Of a DNA stretch of 64,000 nt, positions 12,942-26,139 are shown piece by piece. The position numbers were made by a program, and so were the translations under genes. The notes below the pieces were generated by a model. That model worked only from the letters and a program-made list of their open reading frames with translations. It searched no databases and was not told where the DNA came from. The stretch lies in assembly GCF_019649055.1 (NCBI RefSeq), contig NW_026570354.1:248001-312000 (forward strand), read 5' to 3'. This DNA is from Paramacrobiotus metropolitanus (lineage: Eukaryota > Tardigrada > Eutardigrada > Parachela > Macrobiotidae). Positions within the stretch are counted from its first letter, which is position 1; the number at the start of each line of letters is the position of its first letter.

Positions 12942-15900
12942 CTCCCGCCACAGCAAACACCCGGATGTCACCGCTATCCCACAGGCGCCTCCAAGAGCCA
13001 ACGGAAGACTCCGCTTTCGATTCCACAAGGTCCTCACACCGACCCAGGATCGCTTTTCTACTCAGATAAACAAGGACGATTTCCGCCGCCGTTCCTATCC
13101 TAAAAACATACGTTCTGTACACGCCTGTATCTTACAAATGCGATTTTTTAAAAACAAATGCGGTTAATCAAAAGCCCAACTGACAGGAAAATACATACAG
13201 GATAAGACGGGGAAGCGGCTGGAGAGGGTCTGCCGAAAGGCGGTGCACTGATTTCCCACACAATTACACAAATAACAGGGATAGACGGGAAAGCTGTCAC
13301 TAACGCCAGGCGGCTGCAGTAAATCAAGGGGACAGTCAGACAGGAACTACCTGGCAAGGTATTGTATGATTGCAGCGCGGTAAGGGTGCCGGCTGCTGCA
13401 CTAACTCATCGTCAACAATGCCCATCGCAGCACGCAGGCTATAATGCCATACTGCTTACCTATCTGATTCTGTACAACCAGCGAAACGCCAGAAATCCAA
13501 TCGATAATCAAGTGAGTCCTCCGGCTGGCACCGTTCACCCAACTACACAGGCGGCCAACAACGCCAAGTGCATCCCCACAAGTACAATCGCTATTCACCA
13601 GTCACGCCAAGTCGCGAGAGGCAGTCGCACAGCTTCAGTAGATACTTCGATGTGTGTTCCAATTTCTGCAAAGGCATACAATATTGAAACGACAGTAAGT
13701 CAACAATTTAATCCGCTGATTCGTTAAATGTAGCACATACAGATACAAATTCCTTTTTCAACGATTAACTTAACATGTACCGGGCCTAACATCAACAACA
13801 AATATCTATATCCCTGTGTAATTCTATCAAATAAAATAATAGCGCTGCGTTTTGTGCACAGTATAAATGGGTGTACAAAGCCAAAATGGGTACTATGTAC
13901 TATGTAGTATGTACATACTGTACCTGGTAACTACTGTATCTATACTACGATATATAGATACAGATATTCGGCAGTAGCCACGTACATAGGTCATGCAACA
14001 ATATCCACGACGCAAGAAAACGAAATACTTCAGACTATAGGAGGTCGAGTACGCTAATTAAAATGATTGAAATTGAACCACTGAAGAAGCAATCAAAATC
14101 GCTGCGAGTACGTTATTGACGCGGTGACGCTGTGCATACTGTACCTTACGATTAATTATTTGCAAAACAACCGCTGTCGGCTGGACCATCTCCAGTTTCC
14201 ATTTACTTACACAGCAACTCGAGAATCCCGTCGTTACTCGTTGCGCGAGTGCAGACGTATAATGTGAAACAGTGCAAGTGCAATAATTATTACAAAACAA
14301 GATATGTAAACGCAAATTACCGTTAAACGGTTCTTTCAGAGATCAGAATGAAGTGGAAGACGCGCAATACTGATAACTGTTGAGCATCGCAAAGAACAAT
14401 GACTATTATTCGACAAGCAGAGCCACTTGGCGACGCACAAAATTTAAGAACCGGAAGGCAGTAAATTTTCACGAATCTTGGCAAATGTGCTGACACAACT
14501 GCTGTGTCGGTCACACGGACTCGCAGCGACAACGCTGATCAAATTATTTCTTTTGTTAGCTAGCAGCCGTTCTTGGCCAACTGGCCTGCGGCGGGTTGTG
14601 ACTGCATTCGGCTGCCACTGCCAGGGGAAATTATTAATATAATTATACTCTGTATATTTGTACGTGTACAAACTTATATGCGTTTCATTTTCGGAGACCT
14701 GGCAAAATCCACAACAATGACTGGCAAAATAACGGCATTAATTCATGATTAAAAATTAGCAAACCGCAGGAGTACAATTCTAATAGGTAGTTAGAAATAT
14801 GCAGGTCCTTCTTAAGGGACACGAATCTTTCTTGTGCTTTCAGTACTTATTCCTATGGCAGCTCCAGGGCGACCAATGAATCAAAAAATTGAAATGAAAA
14901 ACTTTCAAATTTCTTAAGTCCGCTAACAAGACTTTCCTGACTCCTATGCTGACATTAGTTGTATTTAGGACGATATATACACGTATTGTACACTCAGCCG
15001 CGCATTTGATTGTTGCTGTTGCTGCTGAATTAATAATCTCATGATCCCATGATGGGTATTATTTATTAGTGTCAAATATTTTTAGCCCAGCGATAAGCTC
15101 ATAAGCCAAAACATGCGCGTCAGCTGTTTCTCTTACCGAGAACAAGTAAGGCTCGTGTTGGCCCAGTGCGTCCTGCAGTCGTCCCCATTCAGTTCCGGTG
15201 GGACTGTGGGAGCACAGCACTGCACTTCGCTCGATCCTCGCGCGACCTGCAATCAAATGATCGGGATATAGCCGTCATATATTGTAGATATTTCCCGCAC
15301 TCTACCGATTTCCAATGCATACCTGTACTGCTGTACAACCAAACACTGCAATTAATCATTCTGGCTTATTAACTGATTAGCTTTATTAACGCTGCTCACT
15401 GAAATAACAATTAAATGTGATGCATTATGTGCTGAAACGATGTACCGCGTAATTTTATGTTTAACCAATGTTCACTTGAATAACCCAATAAAATCTAAAT
15501 ACCCAATATTGCTGTGTATGTACAGATACTTGTACCTATAATCTTCGTGTAGTCCACTGTATTTATTATAGATATAATACGAATAAAAGCTATATCTATA
15601 TATTTTTATTTTCATGCTTCGGTATTGCATGCTACAGTACGAGTACTGTATTGTAAAAAAGTCTGAAGGTATTTACAGAGTACAGTGCGTATTCGGCAGT
15701 GCATTACACAACAATCCATAATATCTATAACGTTATTTACAAAATTATACGAGCTTATCAGAGGCACGAAATCAAAACATGCACTATGCAGATGCTCACA
15801 AAGAATGTACTGTTGTGCTGACGAAAGGATTGTGATTTTTAAGCACACAGAAGTACAAATACAGTTTTAAACAAAGAATCCATAACAAAAGTTTCTATAT

Positions 15901-18897
15901 TTGCTATTACCAGTACCGTAGTACGTAAATTAGAAGTAGAAGAAAAGAAGAAATGAAATGCAGAAGTAAAACGTATAATTAATGAAGAAATTAATGTAGA
16001 AATACTAGGGTATAACAGTTATGATCATATACTTACAAATTTCTAAGAGGCCAACGACTCGTAATGATTATATAATTGCGTGGGTCGTAATAAACTGGTA
16101 GCGTAGGAATAATAAATCTTTATAACCGCAGCAAGTAAGTATGTACTGAAGTTTGAGTGCTGTAATTTTGACGCGCACTCTATCCGTGCACTGTACAGAA
16201 ATCGTAAGTAACACGTGTAAGTGCCGTTTAATACTTCCTCATGCAGTTGTTTATCCACCTTTGTACATGCTGCTTAATCGTTCCGTATTAATGACAATCA
16301 GCTGTTCCAGTTTCGAAATGACAGCCCAGTTAATTAAAAGCAAATTATTATGATGAACATTACCGGAAAACAATAAGAAAATAATCACGTACAAGTACAG
16401 TTAACAGTTCTTGTACGGACGCAACGAACTTACGATGAATAATGTTATGATTGTGTTATCTAATTTGGCCATGCACCAACCAGCGCATCGTTAATCGTTA
16501 CCAAGTGTTTCTAATAATGGCGAAGAAGGAATAATTTTTTAATTTTTCTGGTTATGTTACTAAGCACTACACTAGGGCGCTGCTCTGGCAATGAAAACAC
16601 TAGTGAAAAGCAAAGAAACAGCACGAGTCCACGACCGTGTATCTTTACATGTTGATCAACTTGACACTTATCGTTAAGTTGATACATTGTAAATGATCGC
16701 ATTATACTGACATATCTCTATAGATATACAATAGTACAATATCTATATTTATATCTACTTACAGTTAGCTATACTGTGTACTGTAAGATATTAATAACTG
16801 TACTGGCTCGGTTAAAAAAGTCACACTGATAACTAATCGTAAATCACTCCTCTTAAATAACCTGATTCCTTTAATACTATACTTATTTTTATTTTACGAG
16901 TAGTACAATGTATCTGTACTTGTTAATTCTTATGCTATTCGCAAATACATGGATATACGATATTATGTTGTAATAACTATCACCTCAGATAAGTCAGATT
17001 CCACAAGCAGCTGATTAATTAGTCAATGAAGAATTGAAAAGAAATGGCGCGTACCTGTTTGACTGGGGCTTCTAACCTGGGACGTTGTCGGTCCGTCGAA
17101 GCAGAAGCACAGTGCAACGATGAACGATCTCGAGCCAGCATTATCCCATCATCCTGCCTTGCCAGCAGGGATCTTCGGATTGCCTTCGCCGTGCCAGACT
17201 TTCAACTGCAAAACGACAAAATGAAGAGGGCAGTTTTTATTAGGTGGTCCGAGAGCCGCGATCACCGTGTATGCAGCAAGCAGGACAGAGATCCAATGGA
17301 CGTATCCAATCAAATAATCAAGGTACGGTAGCTACCTCACAAACTAACCACTGCCAGGTGCCAACGACCATTGATAAGAGCAAGATCCACAGAGTCCACT
17401 TGCAATTCACACTTGAGATCACAGATACCTCCAAACAGTCGCAACTAACTCCTCCATGGAAATACTCCAGTATCCGCTGAGGTCCAGGTGTTGACGCTGC
17501 TCGGTACAAGGAGTTACGAGCGGAGGAATGATAAATCATAAAACAATAAACATCACAAATTCATAATTTGCAGTTGTCAGCAGTCTCAGTGACGACAACA
17601 AGTTGCAGTACAACCGCACATGCTATCGTGCTCGCATAAAATGCAGATGATACAAATGACTGTTTAAGTATCATCCATGTAATACGCATCGGGAGAAATA
17701 TAAACCGAAAAGACGAAAAAAGTATTAAAAATTATTGCAAGTTCTTTCAAGTTTGCAACTGGAAACTGGAAAGTGGAAAGTGAAAAATAGCCAACTCATT
17801 CGAACGAGGATCTGGCGATGTTTTCAAGTTTTGATTTTGCTCAGTGATAGGCGCAGACATACGTAACCGCCGCCCGGCGGCGAGGCGGCTAGCAACCGGA
17901 AATGCGCCTGCTCTGTACGACGTGTGCACGCACAGCCGTACACAGAGCTGCAGCAACGCTCATACACAGTCAAAAGGAGAAAGTGCAACTGATAATTTTC
18001 CATTGGAATTTTGGCCGAGGACGGCATTGACTCGTGAATATTTGAATCTGATGATGAGCCTGATGAAATTGTGTTTCTTTTGACGAAATTCCCACTCTTC
18101 TCCCTTTTATAAATCACAGCTCCGACGCTGGAGCGTAGAAATGTAAAAGCTGATCCTTATAATTTGTTGTGGAAGAAGTACTGTGTGGACTTTTGTTTCT
18201 ACAAGCCAAGTGAGTTGTTGATCAGTCATCAGTGTGGGTCTGCGATGATGATGTGTTGCTCTGGGTCGATGATGTCAAATCGTGCTCACGTTTTGCTTGA
18301 CCATTATTCTCTTTTTGGATGGAGTTCCAGAAATGATTGTCTTGAAATTAATTATTTGTTTAGTCGCTTGTAATTAACAACATGATGTGTAGTTGGTAGA
18401 ACTATATTGGCTGTTTTAATTAGTTGACTGAACTGTCTACGTTCGGTTCGTTGTGCGTGCTGATAACTGATGGTTATATTGCAGTCGTTGCATAAAACTT
18501 GGAAGGTTGGATTTGCACCTCTATTTGACAGCAGTTGATTGACTGACTTGACATCCAAATTCAATACGGGATTAGCGTTGTCGAAAGCGCTGACAAGAAG
18601 CCTGCCACATCTGCTTCTTGCTGTGGTACGTGCGGAATTTGCAGCATAATTTGTTGAATTCCTTTCTTAATTGGTCTTCCACATTTCTAACGATGATGTG
18701 AATGGTATTGCTAGGAATTAGAATGACGTTTTGGGAGTTGCTCTGTGATGTGAATAGTGGATGTGTTGAATTTCAGCCGTCGTGATTGATTGTTGAAACT
18801 GCGTAGGTGGGGTGCAGCGAAAGACTTGAGAGAGAGGTCTGCGTCAGTTCCCCGGGGGTCCTCCCTCCTCTGTGATCTGTCCATCTCTGTAGCGGCC
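12942..18897. other. Gene-poor spacer between RhoBTB and the dynamin gene
   Basis: Divergent interval of about 6 kb. The part just upstream of the RhoBTB start (to about 13100) is GC-rich and may be its 5' UTR. The remainder is AT-rich with many GTAC/TGTAC-containing words and no open frame that resembles a protein. No tRNA or recognised microRNA was seen by eye. Confidence 0.4.
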
Positions 18898-21800
18898 ATG
18901 GAGTCGCTGATCCCCGTGATCAACAAACTGCAGGACGTCTTCAACACCATCGGCGCCGAGGCCATCCACCTCCCGCAGATCGTCGTCGTCGGCAGCCAGG
19001 TGAGCAGTGATACTTAGCAGCAGCGCTGTAATTATTACTTACGGCCAGCGTAGTGCAGTGCCACCACAGACCACGCTCAACTTGCAGCCAAACACGTCCG
19101 CCTCCGCTTGTTGGCTGCGCAGACGCCAGACAGAGACTAAGGCCTTCTGGGATTGTGTGTTTAATAAAGTGTTTATTGGGCAGAGTTCGGGGAAGAGCTC
19201 GGTGATCGAGAGCCTGGTGGGGCGGGACTTCCTGCCGCGCGGCCCGGGCATCGTGACGCGGCGCCCGCTCATCCTGCAGTTGGTGCACGTGCCCAAGGAC
19301 AGCAAGGAGCACCGCCGCGCCGAAGACGGTCAGTTTCACTCTAAACTGCTCTCCCTACTCGTCCTTTTATTTGAATTTTGTTTGAATTTGAATTTCCATT
19401 TTATTATCCAACAATTTTCTCCTGAATAACGTTTTATTCTTTCAAAAATGGCCACTTTTCCGATAAGCATTATTACAGACAAAATCATTCATTATTAGCG
19501 TCACAGCTTGCGTTGCTCTCATGAAACCCAACCAAGAAAAATATGTAATCTTTAATGTATCTTGTTTACAAAAATGAAATGGTTTGTTCTTTGCTACGTA
19601 TTGTTTCAGTTGTGAATTACCGTATGTGGGTTTAACTTTGCTAGTTGGGCAGCTGCTGAACTCTGAAATTATTTGTTTGGAATGCATTTCATGCATTATG
19701 TACAGTATGCAAATTCTTTTCCTTCGTCCAGGTACTTTGGCCACCGCGGAATGGGGGAAATTCCTGCACACCAAAGACAAAATCTACTCGGACTTCTCCG
19801 AAATCCGCGCCGAAATCGAGCGCGAGACGGAGCGCATGTCCGGCGCCAACAAGGTAAGCGCAACACCCGTAGCGAAGCGGGACGTCGCTTCATGCAGCTG
19901 CTTTGGCAGGGAATATGTCCGGAACCCATCAGTCTGAAGATCTTCGCCTCCAACGTGGTCAGTCTGACCCTGGTGGACCTCCCGGGGCTGACGAAGGTGC
20001 GCAGACGAAGGATTCGTTCTCCTGATTATGTTTCGTAATTTGGTGCATTTCGGTGGTGCAGGTGCCGGTGGGTGACCAGCCCGAGGACATCGAGGTGCAG
20101 ATCCGCGAGATCATCCTCAAGTACATCAGCAACCCCAACTCCATCATCCTGGCCGTCACGCCCGCCAACACCGACATGGCCACCTCCGAGGCCCTCAAAC
20201 TGGCCAAGTCCGTCGACCCCGACGGTGCGTGGAGGCCTCCCAGTTTCTTTGCAACCTTATGAGTATTTTGTCAACGCAGGACGCCGCACGCTGGCTGTGA
20301 TCACCAAGCTGGATCTGATGGACGCCGGGACGGACGCCATGGACATGCTGTGCGGCCGCGTCATCCCCGTCAAGCTGGGCATTGTGGGCGTGGTCAACCG
20401 CTCGCAGGCCGACATCAAGAGCAACAAGGTGGGTCGCCGCGTCTTGCACTCCGTTTGTTGGATCGTCATACGTGATTGTGTGTAGAACATTGAGGAGTCG
20501 CTGAAGGACGAAGGCGCCTTCCTGCAGCGCAAGTACCCCGCCATTGCCAGCCGCAACGGCACCTCGTATCTAGCCAAAACGCTCAATCGGGTAATTCAGT
20601 GTCTGATTTTCGTCTTGCTCGTTCTGTGTGTTGATTAATTGTTCAATTCGACAGCTGCTGATGCACCACATCCGCGACTGCCTCCCGGAGCTGAAGACGC
20701 GCGTCAACATCCTGTCCTCGCAGTTCCAGAGCGTCCTCAACTCTTACGGCGAGGCCGTCTCCGACAAGGGCCAGACGCTGCTGCAGATCGTCACCAAGTT
20801 CGCCGCCGCTTACTGCCAGACCATCGACGGCACCGCCAAGAATATCGAGACGGCGGAACTGTGCGGCGGCGCCCGCATCGCCTACATCTTCCACGAGACC
20901 TTCGGCAAAGCCCTGGAGTCGGTGGATCCGCTGGGCGGCCTCTCGCAGCTGGACATCCTCACCGCCATTCGCAACGCCACGGTACAGCGCTCTAATTAAA
21001 CACGCGTCTCGACGTCGAAAAGAATGATTTGGGTGTTGTGCGCAGGGTCCGCGGCCGGCGCTGTTCGTACCGGAAGTGTCGTTTGAACTGCTGGTTAAAA
21101 GGCAGATCCGCCGTCTGGAGGAACCGAGTCTGCGCTGCGTGGAGCTGGTGCACGAGGAGATGCAGCGGATCGTGCAGCACTGCGGCACCGAGATACAGGT
21201 CAGTGTCAGGAGTCCTTACGTCGGGTGTTTCGTGTGTAGATATGCTTTCCCATTGCAGCAAGAGATGCTGCGCTTCCCGCACCTGTACGAGCGCATCATG
21301 GACGTGGTGACGTCGCTGCTGCGGCAGCGCCTGCCCCCCACCAACACCATGGTGGAGAACCTGGTGGGCATCGAGCTGGCCTACGTCAACACGCGTCACC
21401 CCGACTTCCACGACGCCGCCGCCCTGGTGGGCGCCCTCCTGCGCGACCCCCTGCGCTCCGCCGCCGAGGCGCCGACGCACCCGCTGCCGGGGCGGGCGCA
21501 CGTGTCGGCGCTGGAGCAGCACCCGGGCGACAGTCAGGAGAGCAAGACCGGCGTCACCCCCAACGGCCTGCCGCCCGGGGGCGGGCTGAACGTCCTGATG
21601 GCCGCCGGGGCGGGTGACGGGGTCCGCGCCGCGCCGCAGCCCTTCTCGCCCATGAAGGGCGTCAACCTGCTGCCGGAAGTGGTAAGCATTACTGTCCTTG
21701 ACATTCGCCGCATGTAAACAGATGGATAATTAGCGCACTGTGTTGTTTAGCCGTTGGCGGCGGGCGCCCGCAAGCTGTCGCCCCGCGAGCAGCGCGACTG

Positions 21801-22149
21801 CGAGGTGATCGAGCGGCTGATCCGCTCCTACTTCCTGATCGTGCGCAAGAGCATCCAGGACACGGTGCCCAAGGCCGTCATGCACTTCCTGGTCAACCAC
21901 GCCAAGGTGGGCATGTCTTGTTGGCGTCGTTTACCATCGCTGTCATTCTGAAATGCCCCGCTGCTGTTGCTTTAGAACAACCTGCAGAGCGAGCTCGTCT
22001 CACAGCTGTACAAGCACGAGAAGTTCGACGAGTTGCTGGACGAGTCCAACCAGATCGCGCAGCGCCGCCAGGAGGCCGCCGACATGCTGCAGGCGCTGCA
22101 GAAGGCCTCGCACATCATCAGCGAGATCCGCGAGACGCATCTCTGGTGA
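18898..22149 (+). CDS. Drp1: Dynamin-1-like protein (DRP1), mitochondrial and peroxisomal fission GTPase
   Basis: Twelve exons: 18898-18999, 19184-19328, 19732-19853, 19910-19996, 20062-20224, 20280-20428, 20486-20590, 20655-20981, 21046-21198, 21259-21681, 21751-21906 and 21976-22149 (TGA). All splice sites are GT-AG and all phases agree, giving 701 residues against roughly 700-736 in vertebrates. The P-loop GSQSSGKS (residues 32-39) is split by intron 1. Further GTPase motifs are DLPG (about 146-149) and TKLD (about 215-218). Stalk motifs include [16 protein letters not shown] and [13 protein letters not shown]. There is no PH domain and no proline-rich tail. In their place is a low-complexity variable domain (about 21430-21681), then a GTPase effector domain beginning [17 protein letters not shown] and ending IRETHLW, the DRP1 hallmark. 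The protein assembles around mitochondria and peroxisomes and constricts them using GTP. The start ATG follows a GC-balanced leader and matches the conserved MESLIPVIN. Confidence 0.97.
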
Positions 22150-22865
22150 TGGTGAGGCTGACCGGAAGCGGAAGACGCCGTGTGTTTGTTGCGTGCGTGT
22201 GGCGTGCGCGTGGTGGCCGCTGTGACAAATCGACGTGGATCCCGTGTCATTCCTGACAGAGCTCCCTATCCCGCTATTTCAAGGCGTCGCCACGCTCCCT
22301 GATCACCGTTATTTTAACGCCCGATTTGTTTGTTGACAAAGCGGCTTTTATTGGGTTTTGTTTTAGAGATGCTCACGTGTCAGGCAGTGTTGTCATATTT
22401 ATTATCCCATTCGATTCTTAGTCTTACCCAGCGCGCCAAAGCGGCCGTTTTCCGGCGCTTCTTCTCAGTCTTACTGATGACGGATGTGTGTGTAACCATT
22501 GCTTTGTGACTCCTGTTTTAACGGTTTCGCAGCGGAGACTTGATCCTCCAAATTTCCATTTATTGCTTATTCGTTATTGCAACGGTAGGCAGGTAACCCA
22601 TTAAGAACTCGGATCGTAATCTAGCATGGGAATTTATACCTGGCTCACAAAACAGCGGTTACTCACTTTTTGACAGGGACGATCGACCGATTCGAGCTGT
22701 GAGACGACAGGAATGTGCAGAAACTTTCAAAATAGAATTTGAGTCACGCTGTCACACCGTGCGCCTGCAACTGCGTCACACGCCGGAAGTCGCTCAAATT
22801 ACTTTGTCTGAAATGTTTGCCTCTGGCATATGTGCGCACACTGCGCACATCGACGGTGTGTAGAA
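22150..22865. other. 3' flank of the dynamin gene
   Basis: Probable 3' UTR and spacer. No gene, RNA gene or repeat structure recognised. Confidence 0.4.
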
Positions 22866-23469
22866 AGCAGCGATTTTAAATTTTTCGTGTATGATTTTTA
22901 TTTTATGATATTTTAGGCTTAAAAGTTAAGTATACAATGTGTGTGCGATCACTGCATTTCGTTGAGTTGATACGTGCGAAAAAAAATGTGCGATCACTAC
23001 AACCGGTGGAATGTAGCAGTCCGAGGGTCCGAGGCAGTTCGTATTTTTAGCTTTCTTTTGTTTATTAGCGGACCGAAGTCCGGGGTCCCCTGCGCACCGT
23101 AGGGCGCCTTTGGCTCTATGACCACTCGCGCGCCATCAAGCGGTCACCCTAAGAATGTATTCTTAGGTTTCTTGTGGGGATGACAGCGCGCACGGTTCCG
23201 AATTTCCTGTAGTCGCGCTATTACACCATAGTGTCCGAACACATTTTCTGCCAGTGCCATTTACTCCCTGGCGCGTGCCGTGTTATCACATGAAATCTGC
23301 AATCAGCACAAAAACAAACCGCAAGGCAATGTCGTTCGTATTGTTGGAGATATTCTCAAATCGGTATGAAGGTGGAAACAGCAAGTCCCGCAGCACGGCT
23401 GTCCGCTTTTTCCAGAGTTACTTCCCTTTCCGCTACCGCAGAATTCCCGTTGTTCAGCCGGTCCTGCAC

Positions 23470-24969
23470 CAGTGATGTCCCGTTTGCAGTTTTGCATGTC
23501 CCGACCGCACTTTCACGATCAAAAACTTTCCCGCACCCGCTCCCGCACCCGAGCGCTCGGACCGTCCCGCAACCGGCTCCGATTCCTGATTTTCAATGAA
23601 TCAATAATTTTAATAACTGTTACAAATTTATTACAAAATTTTTGTGACAAAGTTTCGTCGAAAAGTTTAATGGATACGCATTTTCTAGAAGACTCGACCT
23701 GCATGATAAACCTTACAGTACTTTTACTTTTCAAAAAACTGAGTTTGACTCGTAAATATAAATTTCAGAATTACCCTAAATGTATTATCGCCATCAAGTA
23801 TTCGATTTTCTTTCGAAACCGACGTTTGCGTCACGAGCTAGCCGCCGCTTATTAATTTTCCAGCACAGTGCCTAAGGGTGGGTCTCCGATTCGAAGCTAA
23901 TCTCGCTATGGCAATGTAGCTCAACTACACGAGGTGACCGTATGGGTGTCCATTCATTTCGGAAACCATTCATTTTAAAAACCATTCATTGTGAAAACAA
24001 CAGAATAATTTTATTCGGTTTTCTTATGTTAATGCTATTCTTATGCTTCGGTTGTCTCGTGCTTTTTTCTTATGTTATTATCCAAGTGTATTTTTAGGTT
24101 TCTTAGTTTTTCTTCCGTTTTTATGTTTTATTTTGTTATTCCTATGTTTTCTTAGGTTTCTTAGGTTTTTTTAATGTTTCTTCAGAATTCTTAGGTTTTA
24201 TTAGGTTTTCTCATTTTAATAGTTTAATAGTTTTACCTCGGTTGCAGGTAACCCATAAACCTGTTGTGTTTTGCATACACAGCAGCATACACAGCCGGTG
24301 CATTATTCTTATGTTTCATTAGTTTCCTTAGGTTGTATTAAGCTTTTTAAGTTTTCTTATTTTTGTCATTTGGTTCTCAGCTTTTCTTATTTTTCTAAAC
24401 TTTTCTTAGATTTTTATGCTCCTTAAGTTATTATTTTTTATGAATTCCTTTGTTATTCTTATTATGTTTTCTTTTGTTTCTTGATTGTTTCGGAAATTTG
24501 TTATTTCCGAAATTAATGGTTTCCGAAGTGAACGTTTTCGAAATGAACGGTTTCCGAAATTGGTTTCCGAAATGATGGTGTGCCGCTGTATCGGTGGCCA
24601 CGGTTACAGATACGGTACTCGAAGCCACCTCGCGAGGAGGAGACTATGGACTGTGGAGTCGCTGTATCGCAACTAGATTCGCTTTGAATCTGAGATCCAC
24701 CCTAGGACACCAACTTTCGCGCGAAGCGCGAAGCTGACGCACTTTTTGGCTGCGAAAATTGCTAGAAATTCTATACAAAATTTTTTTAATTCAAAGAAAT
24801 ATCCCGTGTTTTCCCGAGTAGCTGGCGGGTGTACTAATCAGGCTTCATTCCCGACCGCACCCGATCCGAGCAGAAAGCCTCCCGCTACCGCTTCCGAGCC
24901 AAAAGCGGGTGCGGGGTGCGGGAATTTTCCGTGATTTACCGAGCCCGTGAAAAAAACGGGACATCATTG
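23470..24969. mobile_element. Non-autonomous hAT-type DNA transposon, 1500 bp
   Basis: The left end reads CAGTGATGTCCCG and the right end is the inverse of CAATGATGTCCCG. Both fit the hAT terminal consensus (YARNG). An exact 8-bp direct repeat TCCTGCAC flanks it (23462-23469 and 24970-24977), and 8 bp is the hAT target-site length. The related repeat at 35741-36408 lacks the insertion and has the site once, acting as an empty-site control. The sub-terminal regions are rich in CCCGCACCCG-type words on both sides. No transposase frame is present, so it must be mobilised by another element. Confidence 0.88.
23867..24705. repeat. Foldback structure nested inside the hAT element
   Basis: The left arm near 23867-23910 (GTGCCTAAGGGTGGGTCTCC and following) is inverted at about 24665-24705 as an imperfect match of about 35 bases. 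Inside these are further inverted stretches around ACCATTCATTTT (about 23970) and TTTCCGAAATTAATGGT (about 24505). The interior is T-rich with many TTCTTATGTTTT words. It is probably another long-inverted-repeat element or the remnant of one; no target duplication could be assigned. Confidence 0.5.
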
Positions 24970-25024
24970 TCCTGCACTGCCCGTGCCCACTGGGAACTAT
25001 GCGTAGTCGTACGGCCAGCCGCCC

Positions 25025-26139
25025 ACGGGGGACACTGATTGGCCTAAAGATACTTACTGGACAACTGGAGGTACTTACAAAAGGTACTTACTGGAGACAT
25101 GTGGAGAAACACCTATTCGAAAGGCTGGGCAGTATGGCTATTGGCTATGCGCCTCGAAGTTACTTGAAAAACCATTGTTTCCTAGTTAAAGTGTTTCACA
25201 GCTTAGTAACTTGTATTCGGTTGAGTACAATTCTTGTTGTAATTCAGCAGCAGCAGCAGGAAAAATGGAAATACTTCATTTTCATCACACGTTACATGGT
25301 CATGAGTGGCCCACGTGCAAGCCAAGTCAGGTTAGAGTGACAAAACACACGTTAAGTGGTAAGTCGGCGTCTGTAGGTGCGCCAAAAACGCAAAATCAAT
25401 AAGAAGCGATAATCTGCATAAGCAATAAGTAATCCCAGTCACAACAAACAATCCACCACGCACACAGCGCAACAAGAGTAAGAGGATCTTAGGGCCGCAT
25501 GCTGATTACTGCAAGCAGCAGCAAATCAGCCAGCCAAGCTGATTAAAGAAACACGAACAAATGGCGCGATTAATAAGACTATCAGGCGGAAACTCAAAAC
25601 TGACAGGTCCCGGATTCAGTGCGTCCGTTGCAGTCCAAGGAGGGTATAATTCAATGGATAATTATGCTAAATCGTTATCAAGGGATGAGAGATTATCAGG
25701 TGAGTGTGCACTCGCAGGAATGTCAGGCCATCGTGTCGTTGACGCCGCTACGGAAACAAAACTCGAATCAGCACCAACTAATGTCCGAATTACTCCTTTC
25801 TCCTACTGAACACCGAAAATACGCCGGCAACCGGAACTACACAACTGAGTTGCTGCAATACAACTACTGAATTTTTTTTGCTAAAGCTGCCGCTTATTTT
25901 TACCTAAGTTAAGAGAAAAGCAAAGAGGGATAATCTTTTATTATTGACTGATAAATGAACAAATGTACAGTATTTAGATTTACCTGAATTAATAATTCAT
26001 GAATAATTTATCTTTTCCAAATTTCTAGTTTACTGTCGATTTTATTCTGGGGTGACACCGGTCTGGATTATTGTTTGGCTTTCATTACGTACACGATGCC
26101 GAACCCACCTGGAAGGCTGGCCGCACTGCTGGTCAGTGG
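25025..26139. other. Spacer between the dispersed repeat and ARL6IP1
   Basis: No gene recognised. Short direct repeats such as GGTACTTAC and TACTTACTGGA occur at about 25050-25100. The remainder is unremarkable. Confidence 0.35.

Larger units (their letters stand above)
22866..25024 (+). mobile_element. Dispersed repeat, copy A, interrupted by a hAT-type insertion
   Basis: The outer parts (about 22866-23461 and 24978-25024) match, in opposite orientation, the sequence at 35741-36408. Shared landmarks are the GCAGCGATTTTAA end, the block with GCGCACCGTAGGGCGCC, and the GTACGGCCAGCCGCCCAC end. Over the best 170 bases I count about 11 differences. Both copies carry a matching short open frame (SAISTK...NRYEGGN), but the differences are mostly amino-acid changing, so coding constraint is not supported. 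The class of the element is unknown. Local indels are present between the copies. Confidence 0.75.

Noticed and set aside
20643-21522. Long minus-strand open frames opposite the dynamin gene
   Set aside because: They are shadows of GC-rich dynamin exons on the plus strand and cross its introns.
23254-23475. Open frame shared by the two dispersed-repeat copies (SAISTK...NRYEGGN)
   Set aside because: Differences between the copies are mostly amino-acid changing (about 7 of 11), which does not suggest a constrained protein.
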